Assembly (NCBI RefSeq): GCF_900149705.1
Contig: NZ_LT703001.1
Location: 2,908,001 to 2,972,000 of the forward strand
Origin: Sphingorhabdus sp. Alg231-15
Lineage (GTDB): Bacteria; Pseudomonadota; Alphaproteobacteria; Sphingomonadales; Sphingomonadaceae
Length of the DNA: 64,000 nucleotides
Direction: 5' to 3'
Both the position numbers and the translations under genes were made by a program. The notes under the pieces were generated by a model. That model saw only the letters and a list, made by a program, of their open reading frames with translations, had not been told where the DNA came from and did no database searches. Shown in pieces: positions 53,836 to 61,352 of this stretch. Numbering within the stretch: the stretch's first letter is position 1; each line of letters starts with the position of its first letter.

Positions 53836-54384
53836 ATGAAAACTGAAAAAGAAAAAATGCAGAACGGTGATCTTTACGATCCCGGCGATCCCCAACTTTG
53901 TACTGATAGGGCAACCGCGCAGCGGTTCTTGCGGACCTATAATGGCACGATCGTTGGAGACGATGACATCCGACGCCCACTGCTAATGGAGCATTTTGGC
54001 GCAATTGGTGATCGCGTAGCCATACGCGCGCCATTCTACGTTGACTATGGCTACAATATTTTCATCGAGGATGATGTCTTCATGAACTATGGCTGCGTCC
54101 TCCTCGATGTTTGTAAGATAAAGATCGGAGCAAAAACGCAAATCGGGCCCGGCGTGCAAATCTACACAGCCGACCATCCACGCGATGCTCTTGAGCGCCG
54201 TGCCGGAATCGAGTTCGGAAATCCTATCTTGATTGGTACAAATGTCTGGATAGGTGGAAACGCAATCATTCTGCCGGGCGTTTCTATCGGTGATAATGCC
54301 ATCATCGGAGCTGGAAGTGTCGTAACGCGCGATGTCGCAGCGGGAACAAATGTTGCCGGCAATCCTGCGCGGGTGATCCGCTAG
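53836..54384 (+). CDS. Sugar O-acetyltransferase (maltose/galactoside acetyltransferase type)
   Basis: About 182 residues from the ATG at 53836 (CGAGGTT upstream). N-terminal cap: EKEKMQNGDLYDPGDPQLCTDR. Left-handed beta-helix hexapeptide repeats run from about 65 to 180, with DYGYNIFIEDDVFMNYGCVLLD, the catalytic His in TADHPRD, and IGTNVWIGGNAIILPGVSIGDNAIIGAGSVV in pieces, ending NVAGNPARVIR. It transfers acetyl from acetyl-CoA to the 6-OH of a sugar. Length matches Maa/LacA. Role in the operon, if any, unknown; it stands about 160 bases after tag. Confidence 0.92.
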   Translation: MKTEKEKMQNGDLYDPGDPQLCTDRATAQRFLRTYNGTIVGDDDIRRPLLMEHFGAIGDRVAIRAPFYVDYGYNIFIEDDVFMNYGCVLLDVCKIKIGAKTQIGPGVQIYTADHPRDALERRAGIEFGNPILIGTNVWIGGNAIILPGVSIGDNAIIGAGSVVTRDVAAGTNVAGNPARVIR

Positions 54385-54613
54385 TGCTTTGACTCGTTTT
54401 TCTATTCTTACCGTCCGTCCGTATCTTTAGTTGATCTACCAAAACCTGTTTGTCAGCTCACACCGTTCAACTGCAGGCACTCATATCGACAGAATCCAAT
54501 GTCCTCTTTCAGGAACGAGCCGACACTGTGTTGGACTGATAAGTTCCAGCACGTGTTTGCAGTCTCTGGCGAACTGGTCTCTGCAACGGATTTCCTTGTT
54601 TGACGGGAATCTA

Positions 54614-54760
54614 CAGGGAATTTTGTAGGTTTCGTACCATTCGACCGAATTTACTGTGATCAAGGCCAGCGTTTTTGCGGGATGCGGTAGTGAATTCCCT
54701 AAGCCATTGAACAGGGAGTTAAATTCGTGAAACAGGGAAATAATCTGATCGAGCAGGGAA
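54614..54760 (+). repeat. CAGGGAR motif repeated four times, three at exact 21-bp period
   Basis: CAGGGAA or CAGGGAG is found at 54614-54620, 54712-54718, 54733-54739 and 54754-54760; the last three start exactly 21 bases apart. The context (AACAGGGAATAA-like) is reminiscent of AT-poor intergenic sequences I recall from other alphaproteobacteria, often mis-called as small proteins. It may be a remnant of a dispersed element or a protein-binding array. Confidence 0.6.
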
Positions 54761-54767
54761 TATCTTT

Positions 54768-54796
54768 ATGTCTGCTTTGGGCGCAAAAGCGGATAT
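54768..54796. repeat. Small palindromic intergenic element, copy 1
   Basis: ATGTCTGCTTT (54768-54778) pairs with AAAGCGGATAT (54786-54796), eleven pairs including two G-T wobbles, around a seven-base loop. The core GGGCGCAAAAGCGG (54779-54792) recurs at 57501-57514. Elements of this type (TGTCCGCTTT...AAAGCGGACA) are, as I recall, dispersed in many proteobacterial genomes. Confidence 0.6.
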
Positions 54797-54893
54797 ATTC
54801 CATGCGAGTATGAATGTCGCAGCGATGTTGTGAAGAGATTGCATCTAGGCTACCCTACTATGGAGGTTGATAAAAGCGACTAGGGAGGAAGAG

Positions 54894-56072
54894 ATGACAT
54901 ATGTACCTGAAAACAGGGCGATCTATGACGCAGATAGCCACATCATGGAGCTCCCCGACTTTCTGAAATCATATGCTGACCCTGGTTTGCGAGATGAAAT
55001 TCCAGAAGTCAGTTATAGTGCGTCGCTTGTCACTGACGACGAAGTTTCGATTATAATGGAACAAGGCGGTCAGCATAGCGAGGATCACAAAAATTCTATG
55101 ATCGCCCTGGGTGATGATTTGATCAAAACTTCCAAAGAAATTCAGGCCCTGGGTGCGTTTAACTCCTCCGATCGTTCAAAGGCGGTTGATCTTTTAGGGT
55201 TTCGCAAGCAGCTGGTATTCGCCACCCATAGCGTAGCGTTGCCCTTTCACCCAAGTTCCAAAACCGAAGCGCGACTCCGCTACGGCGCGACACGTGCGCA
55301 TAACCGGCATATGGCAGATTTCTGCGGCGATGATGAACGATTGCTCGGCGTAGCGATCGCCCCTCTGGATGTTCCTGAATTGGCAATCGCAGAACTAGAT
55401 TTCGCGATTGAGGCCGGACTCGACGCGGTCTGGGTTCCACATAGGGCACCCATTGGCTTCTCGTGTGGCCATGTCGATCTTGAACCATTCTGGGCTAGGC
55501 TTGCAGAGGCGGGAATTCCGTTTCTATTTCATGTCGGTGGCTCGCCGCTTCAAGCAATGAAGTCGTGGAGTAACAATGGCCGTGCAGCTGTCAAAGACTG
55601 GATGGGTGGTGGGGAGAATGTACGTACCAAAGACGCGTTCGTTCTGCACCAGGCGGTTGAAACCTTTATCAGCATGATGGTTGCCGAAGGTCTATTTGAA
55701 CGCCATCCAAGTCTGCGCGGAGCAGCCGTGGAACTGGGTGCAGGTTGGGTACCGGAATTACTCCGCCGGATGGACGATTTAACCCGCATTTATAGCCGTG
55801 CAGATAAAAGCGTGCGCTTTGACCGTACACCATCGGAACAGATCACGGCACAAATGGCTTTTACCCCATTCCCACATGAAGATGTTGCCAATATGATCAA
55901 TCAGTCAAAGCCTGACCTCTATTTATTCAGCAGCGACTATCCGCATGTCGAAGGTGGTCGCGATCCACTCGCGAAATTTGACGGGCATCTGGCCAACGCT
56001 GATGATGCAACCAAGGAAGCATTTTTCACAGAAAACTTTCTTCGGATTTGGCCCGAAGCCCGAGCTCATTAA
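54894..56072 (+). CDS. Amidohydrolase-2 family metal-dependent hydrolase/decarboxylase
   Basis: About 392 residues starting MTYVPENRAIYDADSHIMEL at the ATG at 54894 after GGGAGGAAGAG; a TTG at 54867 is less likely. TIM-barrel amidohydrolase-2: DADSHIMEL replaces the usual DxHxH metal motif (one His, as in several subgroup members), then DFCGDDERLLGVAIAPL, FLFHVGG, AVELGAGWVPELLRRMD and FSSDYPHVEGG, whose Asp and His belong to the active site. Members include aromatic acid decarboxylases and hydrolases. The next gene, an amino acid permease, suggests import of the substrate or of a related compound. Confidence 0.87.
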   Translation: MTYVPENRAIYDADSHIMELPDFLKSYADPGLRDEIPEVSYSASLVTDDEVSIIMEQGGQHSEDHKNSMIALGDDLIKTSKEIQALGAFNSSDRSKAVDLLGFRKQLVFATHSVALPFHPSSKTEARLRYGATRAHNRHMADFCGDDERLLGVAIAPLDVPELAIAELDFAIEAGLDAVWVPHRAPIGFSCGHVDLEPFWARLAEAGIPFLFHVGGSPLQAMKSWSNNGRAAVKDWMGGGENVRTKDAFVLHQAVETFISMMVAEGLFERHPSLRGAAVELGAGWVPELLRRMDDLTRIYSRADKSVRFDRTPSEQITAQMAFTPFPHEDVANMINQSKPDLYLFSSDYPHVEGGRDPLAKFDGHLANADDATKEAFFTENFLRIWPEARAH

Positions 56073-56108
56073 GATACAGCGTCCTACTGCTCGCAGCTGG
56101 CATCGTCG

Positions 56109-57479
56109 ATGACAGCCAAAAACCTCTCCCGAATTCTCGGTTTTTGGGATGTGTTTTTCATCGCCGTTGGACAAGTAATTGGCGCTGGCGCGGTCGCGCT
56201 GACCGGTGTTGCCATCGGAATGACCGGTCCAGGAGTATTCCTGGCCTATCTCTGTGCGTCGCTATTGGCTTTGCTGACCAACATATTGGCAATGGTTGCC
56301 GGGTCCGCCTTGCCGACTATCGGCGCTTATTATGTTTGGCCATCACGCCTTTGCGGAGGATGGATTGGGTCCGTTTCCCTGTTTCTGATATTGATGGTTT
56401 CGGTTGTCAGCATAAGCTTGTTTGGCAGCGCGTTCGGGCTATATCTGCAACCCATATTTCCAATCCTTTCCCAGAATGTCTGGGGAATGATTATGATAAT
56501 TTCAATTTTTCTGATCAACTTCATGGGTCTACGGCTGGCCAGTGCCTTACAAACGACCCTGGTTTTGATCATGCTTTCCGCTTTTGCAATCTATATTGGA
56601 TTTGCTGCGCCAGACATGCAGGTCACTGACCTAACGCCGATAATGCCAAATGGAGCAATGGGCTTCCTCACCGCAGTTTTCATCTTGAAATTTGCAACAA
56701 CGGGTGCTTCGACAATTGTATCGCTTGGCGGAGAAATGAAAAATCCGCGTCGCGATATTCCCCTGGTTATGATCAGCGCGACGTTATTTGTAGGTCTGAT
56801 ATATGCGTTCATATCCTTCGCTAGCATCGCAGTTCTCCCGTGGCGGGAAATGATTGATCAACCACTGACCATCGCTGGCGAGGTTTTTCTGCCCAATTTG
56901 GCACTATCGTATTTTCTTTTGGGAGGCGCAGCGGTTGCGCTTGCGACAACCCTGAATGCTTCAATAATTCAGGTGCCGCGGAATTTCATGGTCGCGGCCT
57001 GGGATCAGTTGATTCCCGAACGGCTGGGCAAGTTGAGCAAAAACGGCGTGCCCTATAATTTGCTTGGCCTAGTTCTCGCGCTCGGTATCATTCCTCTCGC
57101 ATTGGGTCTCGAAATCGGGGCCATTGCAAGAGCAGTGGGAATCATAACGGCACTGCCTACAATATTAATATTATGGTCGGTAACCCGCATCCCCGGAAAA
57201 TTCCCCGATGCCTATGCGCAGGCACAGTTCAAGCTTGGGTCGTTTTGGATTTGGGTGGTCTTTATATTGTCGGCCATCAGTGTGCTGATCGGCTTGGTTA
57301 TCCTCGCACAGGGACTTACCCAATCGGTTCTGTGGACGATAATATTCTGGGTTGGGATTTCTATTGCCTATTATCCTATTCGGCGAGCCTATCTGAATGG
57401 CAAAGGTGTCAATCTGGATAGATTAACAACTGACTCGGACATTTTTCAGATGAAACAAATATCACGGCCAGTACGTTAA
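56109..57479 (+). CDS. APC-family amino acid/polyamine permease
   Basis: A 456-residue inner-membrane protein with about twelve helices. The APC signature in the first helix is FFIAVGQVIGAGAVALTGVAIGMTGPGVFLAY in pieces (VGQVIGAGAV), and the helix-6 region has FVGLIYAFISFASIAVL. It probably imports an amino acid or related amine by proton symport. It starts 37 bases after the amidohydrolase on the same strand, so the two are likely co-transcribed. Substrate unknown. Confidence 0.88.
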   Translation: MTAKNLSRILGFWDVFFIAVGQVIGAGAVALTGVAIGMTGPGVFLAYLCASLLALLTNILAMVAGSALPTIGAYYVWPSRLCGGWIGSVSLFLILMVSVVSISLFGSAFGLYLQPIFPILSQNVWGMIMIISIFLINFMGLRLASALQTTLVLIMLSAFAIYIGFAAPDMQVTDLTPIMPNGAMGFLTAVFILKFATTGASTIVSLGGEMKNPRRDIPLVMISATLFVGLIYAFISFASIAVLPWREMIDQPLTIAGEVFLPNLALSYFLLGGAAVALATTLNASIIQVPRNFMVAAWDQLIPERLGKLSKNGVPYNLLGLVLALGIIPLALGLEIGAIARAVGIITALPTILILWSVTRIPGKFPDAYAQAQFKLGSFWIWVVFILSAISVLIGLVILAQGLTQSVLWTIIFWVGISIAYYPIRRAYLNGKGVNLDRLTTDSDIFQMKQISRPVR

Positions 57480-57491
57480 GGCTTCTATGGA

Positions 57492-57516
57492 GTCCGCTAC
57501 GGGCGCAAAAGCGGTC
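57492..57516. repeat. Small palindromic intergenic element, copy 2 (degenerate)
   Basis: GGGCGCAAAAGCGG at 57501-57514 is identical to 54779-54792. The flanking CCGCT (57494-57498) pairs with AGCGG (57510-57514). It lies between convergent genes, after the APC permease stop. The two copies bracket the amidohydrolase-permease pair. Confidence 0.55.
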
Positions 57517-57525
57517 GCTGTAAGA

Positions 57526-58233
57526 TCAGTGTTGCTGGTTAGTTTCTGATTCAATTGAAGTATGTGCGCTGGCAGTATGAGCGGGCTTATGGCCTAAATC
57601 TGTTTCGAAGGCATTGATGGTATTTAGGTCACTTTTATTTTCCCAGATCGAAACGGCTGCATGTGTAATGGCGTATTGGAATCCCCCAAGGATCCGAGTG
57701 AAGGCAGCTGTTCCGGCAAGCTTTTTGCCGCTTGATCTAACATTGTATTTCCCGTTGCAATGGGCTCCAGGGACAAAGCCAATATCGGCATCTAATCCCA
57801 GTTCACGAAGAACTGGAATCAGATAGTCAATCACCGGACGAAACAGCTCTTCTGTGTTGCAGCGTTCTATTTGCTGGGCGAAGCTGATATTTAGGATATG
57901 AGATCCGTGGACTACCGCGCTGCCACCTGAAATGCGAAGAGCCACAGGAATTGGGCAACGCCTTTTTGCTCGTTCAAAATGCGGGTTCACTTGCCAACGT
58001 TTTGGTACCACTAAACAGTTATGGTTTTGCCAGATTCTAAGAGTTGTTTCTGCGCAACCACGTTCGGACATTCGATCAAGCAGAATGCTGTCTGCGTCAA
58101 TCTGGCGCTGAGTAGAGTTGATGTTCTTGTCCCAATAAGCGCCGGAGTGGCGATCTAGAAAAGATGTAATGATTCTGTTCCGAAAGGAAATTCGACTACA
58201 ATCAGGCGCGACTACCTTTGCAGACTCACCCAT
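57526..58233 (-). CDS. Lipoate-protein ligase (LplA-like)
   Basis: About 235 residues from the ATG at 58233, eight bases overlapping the lipoyl-domain gene; the longer open frame to 58446 is only the shadow of that gene. Lipoate/biotin ligase fold: RISGGSAVVHGSHILN is the substrate-adenylate loop (usual form R..GGG.V.H), and CNGKYNVRSSGKKLAGTAAF holds the catalytic Lys in GKKLAGTA. This points to an ATP-dependent ligase or transferase of lipoate, not the Cys-dependent LipM. The gene next to it encodes the only candidate substrate in the operon, a free lipoyl domain. Dedicated lipoylation is the natural reading. Confidence 0.85.
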   Translation of the reverse strand: MGESAKVVAPDCSRISFRNRIITSFLDRHSGAYWDKNINSTQRQIDADSILLDRMSERGCAETTLRIWQNHNCLVVPKRWQVNPHFERAKRRCPIPVALRISGGSAVVHGSHILNISFAQQIERCNTEELFRPVIDYLIPVLRELGLDADIGFVPGAHCNGKYNVRSSGKKLAGTAAFTRILGGFQYAITHAAVSIWENKSDLNTINAFETDLGHKPAHTASAHTSIESETNQQH

Positions 58234-58462
58234 CAATGATGCGTCCAATGCATTGACCTCGCGCGACTTCTTCTTCAGTTTGCGCCAGAATTGACAACAC
58301 ACCATCAGCGGGTGCGGCAATTTCGAAGCTGGTCTTTTCATACATAATTTCAACGATGATGCTTCCTGCCCCCACGCGGTCACCGTCGTCATAAAGCCAG
58401 CTGGAAATGACCGCTGGTCCATCTTCTGTATATAGATCTTCTGCAACGACGATATCAGTCAT
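58226..58462 (-). CDS. Free-standing lipoyl-domain carrier protein
   Basis: A 78-residue protein that is a single lipoyl/biotinyl domain and nothing else: VAEDLYTEDGPAVISSWLYDDGDRVGAGSIIVEIMYEKTSFEIAAPADGVL in pieces (GPAVISSWLYDDGDRVGAG, IMYEKTSFEIAAPADGVL). Lys43 in the hairpin turn (YEKT, where E2 proteins have DKA) is the expected lipoylation site. There is no subunit-binding domain, no acyltransferase domain and no linker, unlike normal E2 chains of 400 residues or more. Start overlaps the E1-beta stop by eight bases, and its stop overlaps the ligase start. It should act as a mobile swinging-arm carrier. Confidence 0.88.
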   Translation of the reverse strand: MTDIVVAEDLYTEDGPAVISSWLYDDGDRVGAGSIIVEIMYEKTSFEIAAPADGVLSILAQTEEEVARGQCIGRIIDG

Positions 58463-59483
58463 ATGCGAGTTCCATCATGTCTGTGACGGCGGCGACGATC
58501 TTATCATCATTGGGCAACACAAAATTCTCCATAGCTGGCGAAAAAGGAATTGGAATGTCAGGATGAGAAATGCGTACCGGGGTGTTTTTGAGCGGTACGC
58601 CCGCTTCGCACACGCTAGCGATCACCTCGCCAGATACACCATAGCTGTGATAATCGTCATCCACTGATAGCAGGCGGCCGGTTTTTTGAACCGATTGGAT
58701 AATGCTGTTGCGATCCAGTGGCGCAATAGTCCGGAGATCGATCACCTCGGCGGAGATATCCTGTTTTTCCAGTGCTGTTGCAGCAGCCAAACAATGATGC
58801 ACCGTCAGACCTAGACCGACTAGTGTCACATCATCACCCTGTCTTGCAAGGGCAGCCTGGCCAATGGGAATTTCATAGTCGCTTTCAGGGACGTGGGTAA
58901 TTGCTCCTTTTTCGGTACCCAGCCATCCCATGCCCTGCAGCGCCTTGTGGAACATGAAGATCACAGGGTTTTCGTCACGAATGGCTGCAAGCATAAGCCC
59001 TTTTGCGTCATGCGCATTCGATGGGATGACAACTTTCATGCCCGGTAAATGGCCAAAAGTGGCATAAAGGCACTGCGAATGTTGTCCGGCATCACCATAA
59101 CCGCCGCCAACTGAGGTCATCAACACCATGGGGCAGGTAACATTTCCGCCGGAAAAATAGCTTTGTTTCGCTGCAAGATTGTAGATCGAATCCATGCAAA
59201 CGCCGAAAAAGTCGACAAACATCAGTTCCACAATCGGTCGCATGCCGGCCGCTGCCATACCAACTGCCGTACCGATAAAGGCAGTTTCCGATATCGGTGT
59301 GTCGCGTACCCGTTCCGGCCCGAAGCTGTCCAGCAAACCAATAGTGTTGCCAAAAACTCCGCCAAGCTTTGCGATATCTTCTCCCATGACGATAACATCA
59401 TCATTTCGTTCCATTTCCTGAGACACAGCTTCGGCCATGGCCTTTGCGATGGAAAGTTTGCGATCTGCAACTTTTGTGTTCAT
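58455..59483 (-). CDS. 2-oxoacid dehydrogenase E1 component, beta subunit
   Basis: A 342-residue beta subunit of a thiamine-diphosphate dehydrogenase (pyruvate, acetoin or branched-chain type). Motifs: VIVMGEDIAKLGGVFGNT (cofactor-activating Glu), RVRDTPISETAFIGTAVGMAA, GYGDAGQHSQCLYATFGHLPGMKVV in pieces, and the C-terminal transketolase domain with DLRTIAPLDRNSI. AcoB-like in overall look. ATGA overlap with E1 alpha upstream and eight-base overlap with the lipoyl gene downstream show coupled expression. Confidence 0.92.
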   Translation of the reverse strand: MNTKVADRKLSIAKAMAEAVSQEMERNDDVIVMGEDIAKLGGVFGNTIGLLDSFGPERVRDTPISETAFIGTAVGMAAAGMRPIVELMFVDFFGVCMDSIYNLAAKQSYFSGGNVTCPMVLMTSVGGGYGDAGQHSQCLYATFGHLPGMKVVIPSNAHDAKGLMLAAIRDENPVIFMFHKALQGMGWLGTEKGAITHVPESDYEIPIGQAALARQGDDVTLVGLGLTVHHCLAAATALEKQDISAEVIDLRTIAPLDRNSIIQSVQKTGRLLSVDDDYHSYGVSGEVIASVCEAGVPLKNTPVRISHPDIPIPFSPAMENFVLPNDDKIVAAVTDMMELAYD

Positions 59484-60487
59484 GCGTTGGTCCTCTCGAC
59501 AAATACGCGCTCAAAGGCTTCTTCGGCATCGGGAAGGTTGGAATTCCGAGCCTGTGCAAATGCCTCTTCAACGGCATTGCGGCATTTTTCTTCGCATTCC
59601 TCTATCTGGTCTGGCGCCAATCCCGCCGCTATAAGAGTTTCACGATAAGCTGGAATTGGATCCAACGCGCGTAGACGGTCCACCTCTCCCTCTGGCCGAT
59701 ACCCTTCAGCATCGCCCATAAAATGGCCTTCCAGCCGAGTGGTTTCTATCTCGATCAGAGATGGGCCGCCGCCAGACCGTGCCCGCATGATCGCTTCACC
59801 AGCGGCATCATAAATTGTATCCGGATCGTTTTTTTCGATATGGATGCCGGGCATTCCATAGCCAGCAGCACGGACCGCGTTGCGCTCAACGGCTGTGCAA
59901 TCCGACTTGGAAACTGATATACCATAGCTGTTATCTTCAATGACAAACACCACCGGAGCCCTCCAGACGGCAGCCAGATTCAACGCCTCATGAAAGGCAC
60001 CTTGATTGGCCGCACCGTCGCCGATGAAAGAAACCGCAACATGGTCCTGCCCTCTTAATTTTGCTGCCATTGCTGCGCCAACTGCAGGCCCCATGCCTTG
60101 AGCAATAATACCCGAGCAAGCGAAGTTAACATCCGCATCGAACAAATGCATATGGCCACCGCGTCCACCGGATAATCCGCTATCTTTGCCAAAAATTTCC
60201 GCCGCCATGGCGTTCATATCGACGCCTTTGGCAATCGCTATATGATGCGGACGGTGGGTGGCGGTGACGGTATCTTCTCCGCGCAAATGAATGCAGACGC
60301 CTGCTGCGCACGGTTCTTGCCCGTCTGACAAATGCATTTCGCCCGGGATTGGACCTTTGGCCATGTTAAACAGCGGCTGCTTGCCTTCCAGATATGCCGT
60401 CTTCGTGGCCGCTTCGAAACAGCGGCTTGTAAACATCATCTCATACATTCTTATACGATGCTGCTGATTATCATGTGCCTCCGTCAT
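59480..60487 (-). CDS. 2-oxoacid dehydrogenase E1 component, alpha subunit
   Basis: About 335 residues from the ATG at 60487, which overlaps the SDR stop as ATGA; an upstream start at 60499 is in the SDR gene. The thiamine diphosphate motif is GDGAANQGAFHEALNLAA ending in EDNSYG. GGRGGHMHLFD and SGIIAQGMGPAVGAA are AcoA/PDH-like. The active-site His region reads TATHRPHHIAIAKG instead of the HRGHGH common in pyruvate and acetoin enzymes, suggesting a distinct substrate class. Catalyses decarboxylation and transfer of the acyl or aldehyde unit to a lipoyl group. Confidence 0.92.
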   Translation of the reverse strand: MTEAHDNQQHRIRMYEMMFTSRCFEAATKTAYLEGKQPLFNMAKGPIPGEMHLSDGQEPCAAGVCIHLRGEDTVTATHRPHHIAIAKGVDMNAMAAEIFGKDSGLSGGRGGHMHLFDADVNFACSGIIAQGMGPAVGAAMAAKLRGQDHVAVSFIGDGAANQGAFHEALNLAAVWRAPVVFVIEDNSYGISVSKSDCTAVERNAVRAAGYGMPGIHIEKNDPDTIYDAAGEAIMRARSGGGPSLIEIETTRLEGHFMGDAEGYRPEGEVDRLRALDPIPAYRETLIAAGLAPDQIEECEEKCRNAVEEAFAQARNSNLPDAEEAFERVFVERTNA

Positions 60488-61254
60488 TGCGCAGTCCACC
60501 CACCGTCAATCACCAGCTCACTTCCGGTTACAAAGTTTGACTCATCCGACGCGAGATAGACCGCACCCATTGCAACATCGGCCGTCGCACCAATGCGCTT
60601 GACTGGCGTCATATTGGCAAGGTCGCTCCACGGGTCATCAACGCCCAGCAGGCCGTTTTCGACCCACATATTAACTGCCTCTTCCAGCATCGTAGTGCGG
60701 ATGCAGCCTGGGTGGATAGTGTTCGCCCTGATAGGTTTTTCATGCGCCGCCCATTCAATGGCCAGGCTTTTACTCAAATGGCGAACCGCGGCTTTGGATG
60801 TGTTATACGCGATTTGGTTGGGTAGGCCGACCAATCCTGCGATAGAGGACATACTGATCACTGATGCCGGACGAGGAGATGAAGACCCTGCGATCAACAA
60901 TTCCTCCAGCAATTTACAGCCCAGAAAGATACTATCAACGTTGATAGACATCACTCGGCGCCATTCGTCCAGTGAAGCCTCCTGAAGAGGTTTCAGCAAT
61001 TCGACACCGGCATTGTTGACGAGAATATCCAACCGACCATCACGCTTTGCAATCGCCTGCTTGGCTTGGCTCCAATCATCACTGCTGGTTACGTCTAACC
61101 TCAGTGTTCGGCCATCATCGCTTGTCTGCGGCTCGACATCACTCAGCCAGACTTTTGCACCTTCATTGATAAAAGCAGCGACGATTGCGGATCCAATCCC
61201 ACCGGCAGAGCCTGTAATAAGTGCAATTTTTCCCTCTAGTCTTCCCGACGCCAT
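60484..61254 (-). CDS. SDR-family dehydrogenase, first gene of the E1/lipoyl operon
   Basis: A 256-residue classical SDR with all catalytic features: TGSAGGIGSAI (cofactor), NNAG, Ser in SMSSIAG, YNTSK (Tyr and Lys), and a C-terminal SELVIDGGW. It probably oxidises a secondary alcohol to the keto acid or hydroxyketone taken up by the E1 enzyme. Members close to this type include acetoin/diacetyl and 3-hydroxyacyl dehydrogenases; the real substrate is unknown. Its stop overlaps the E1-alpha start. The promoter must lie in 61255-61352, after the AraC gene. Confidence 0.9.
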   Translation of the reverse strand: MASGRLEGKIALITGSAGGIGSAIVAAFINEGAKVWLSDVEPQTSDDGRTLRLDVTSSDDWSQAKQAIAKRDGRLDILVNNAGVELLKPLQEASLDEWRRVMSINVDSIFLGCKLLEELLIAGSSSPRPASVISMSSIAGLVGLPNQIAYNTSKAAVRHLSKSLAIEWAAHEKPIRANTIHPGCIRTTMLEEAVNMWVENGLLGVDDPWSDLANMTPVKRIGATADVAMGAVYLASDESNFVTGSELVIDGGWTAQ

Positions 61255-61352
61255 GCTTTCTCCCCTTCATCTTTGTGAAGAAGGTTAGCCTGAATAAAAT
61301 ATGAGAGCTTGTCCTGAGGTGTATCTATTCTTGTATATCAGGGAACGCAGGA

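Larger units (their letters stand above)
54385..54893. other. Long intergenic region with periodic and palindromic motifs
   Basis: 509 bases without a supported gene. It contains repeated CAGGGAR motifs and a small hairpin (listed separately). Directly before the amidohydrolase, GGGAGGAAGAG (54883-54893) is a very strong ribosome binding site. No RNA gene was recognised. The first half, to about 54600, shows nothing clear. Confidence 0.5.

Noticed and set aside
54431-54663. Short open frames on both strands in the 54385-54893 gap
   Set aside because: 60-65 residues each, overlapping one another, without ribosome binding sites or motifs.
58234-58446. Upstream extension of the lipoate ligase by 71 residues
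   Set aside because: This part is the shadow of the lipoyl-domain gene in another frame; the ATG at 58233 gives a normal-length ligase and a coupled overlap.
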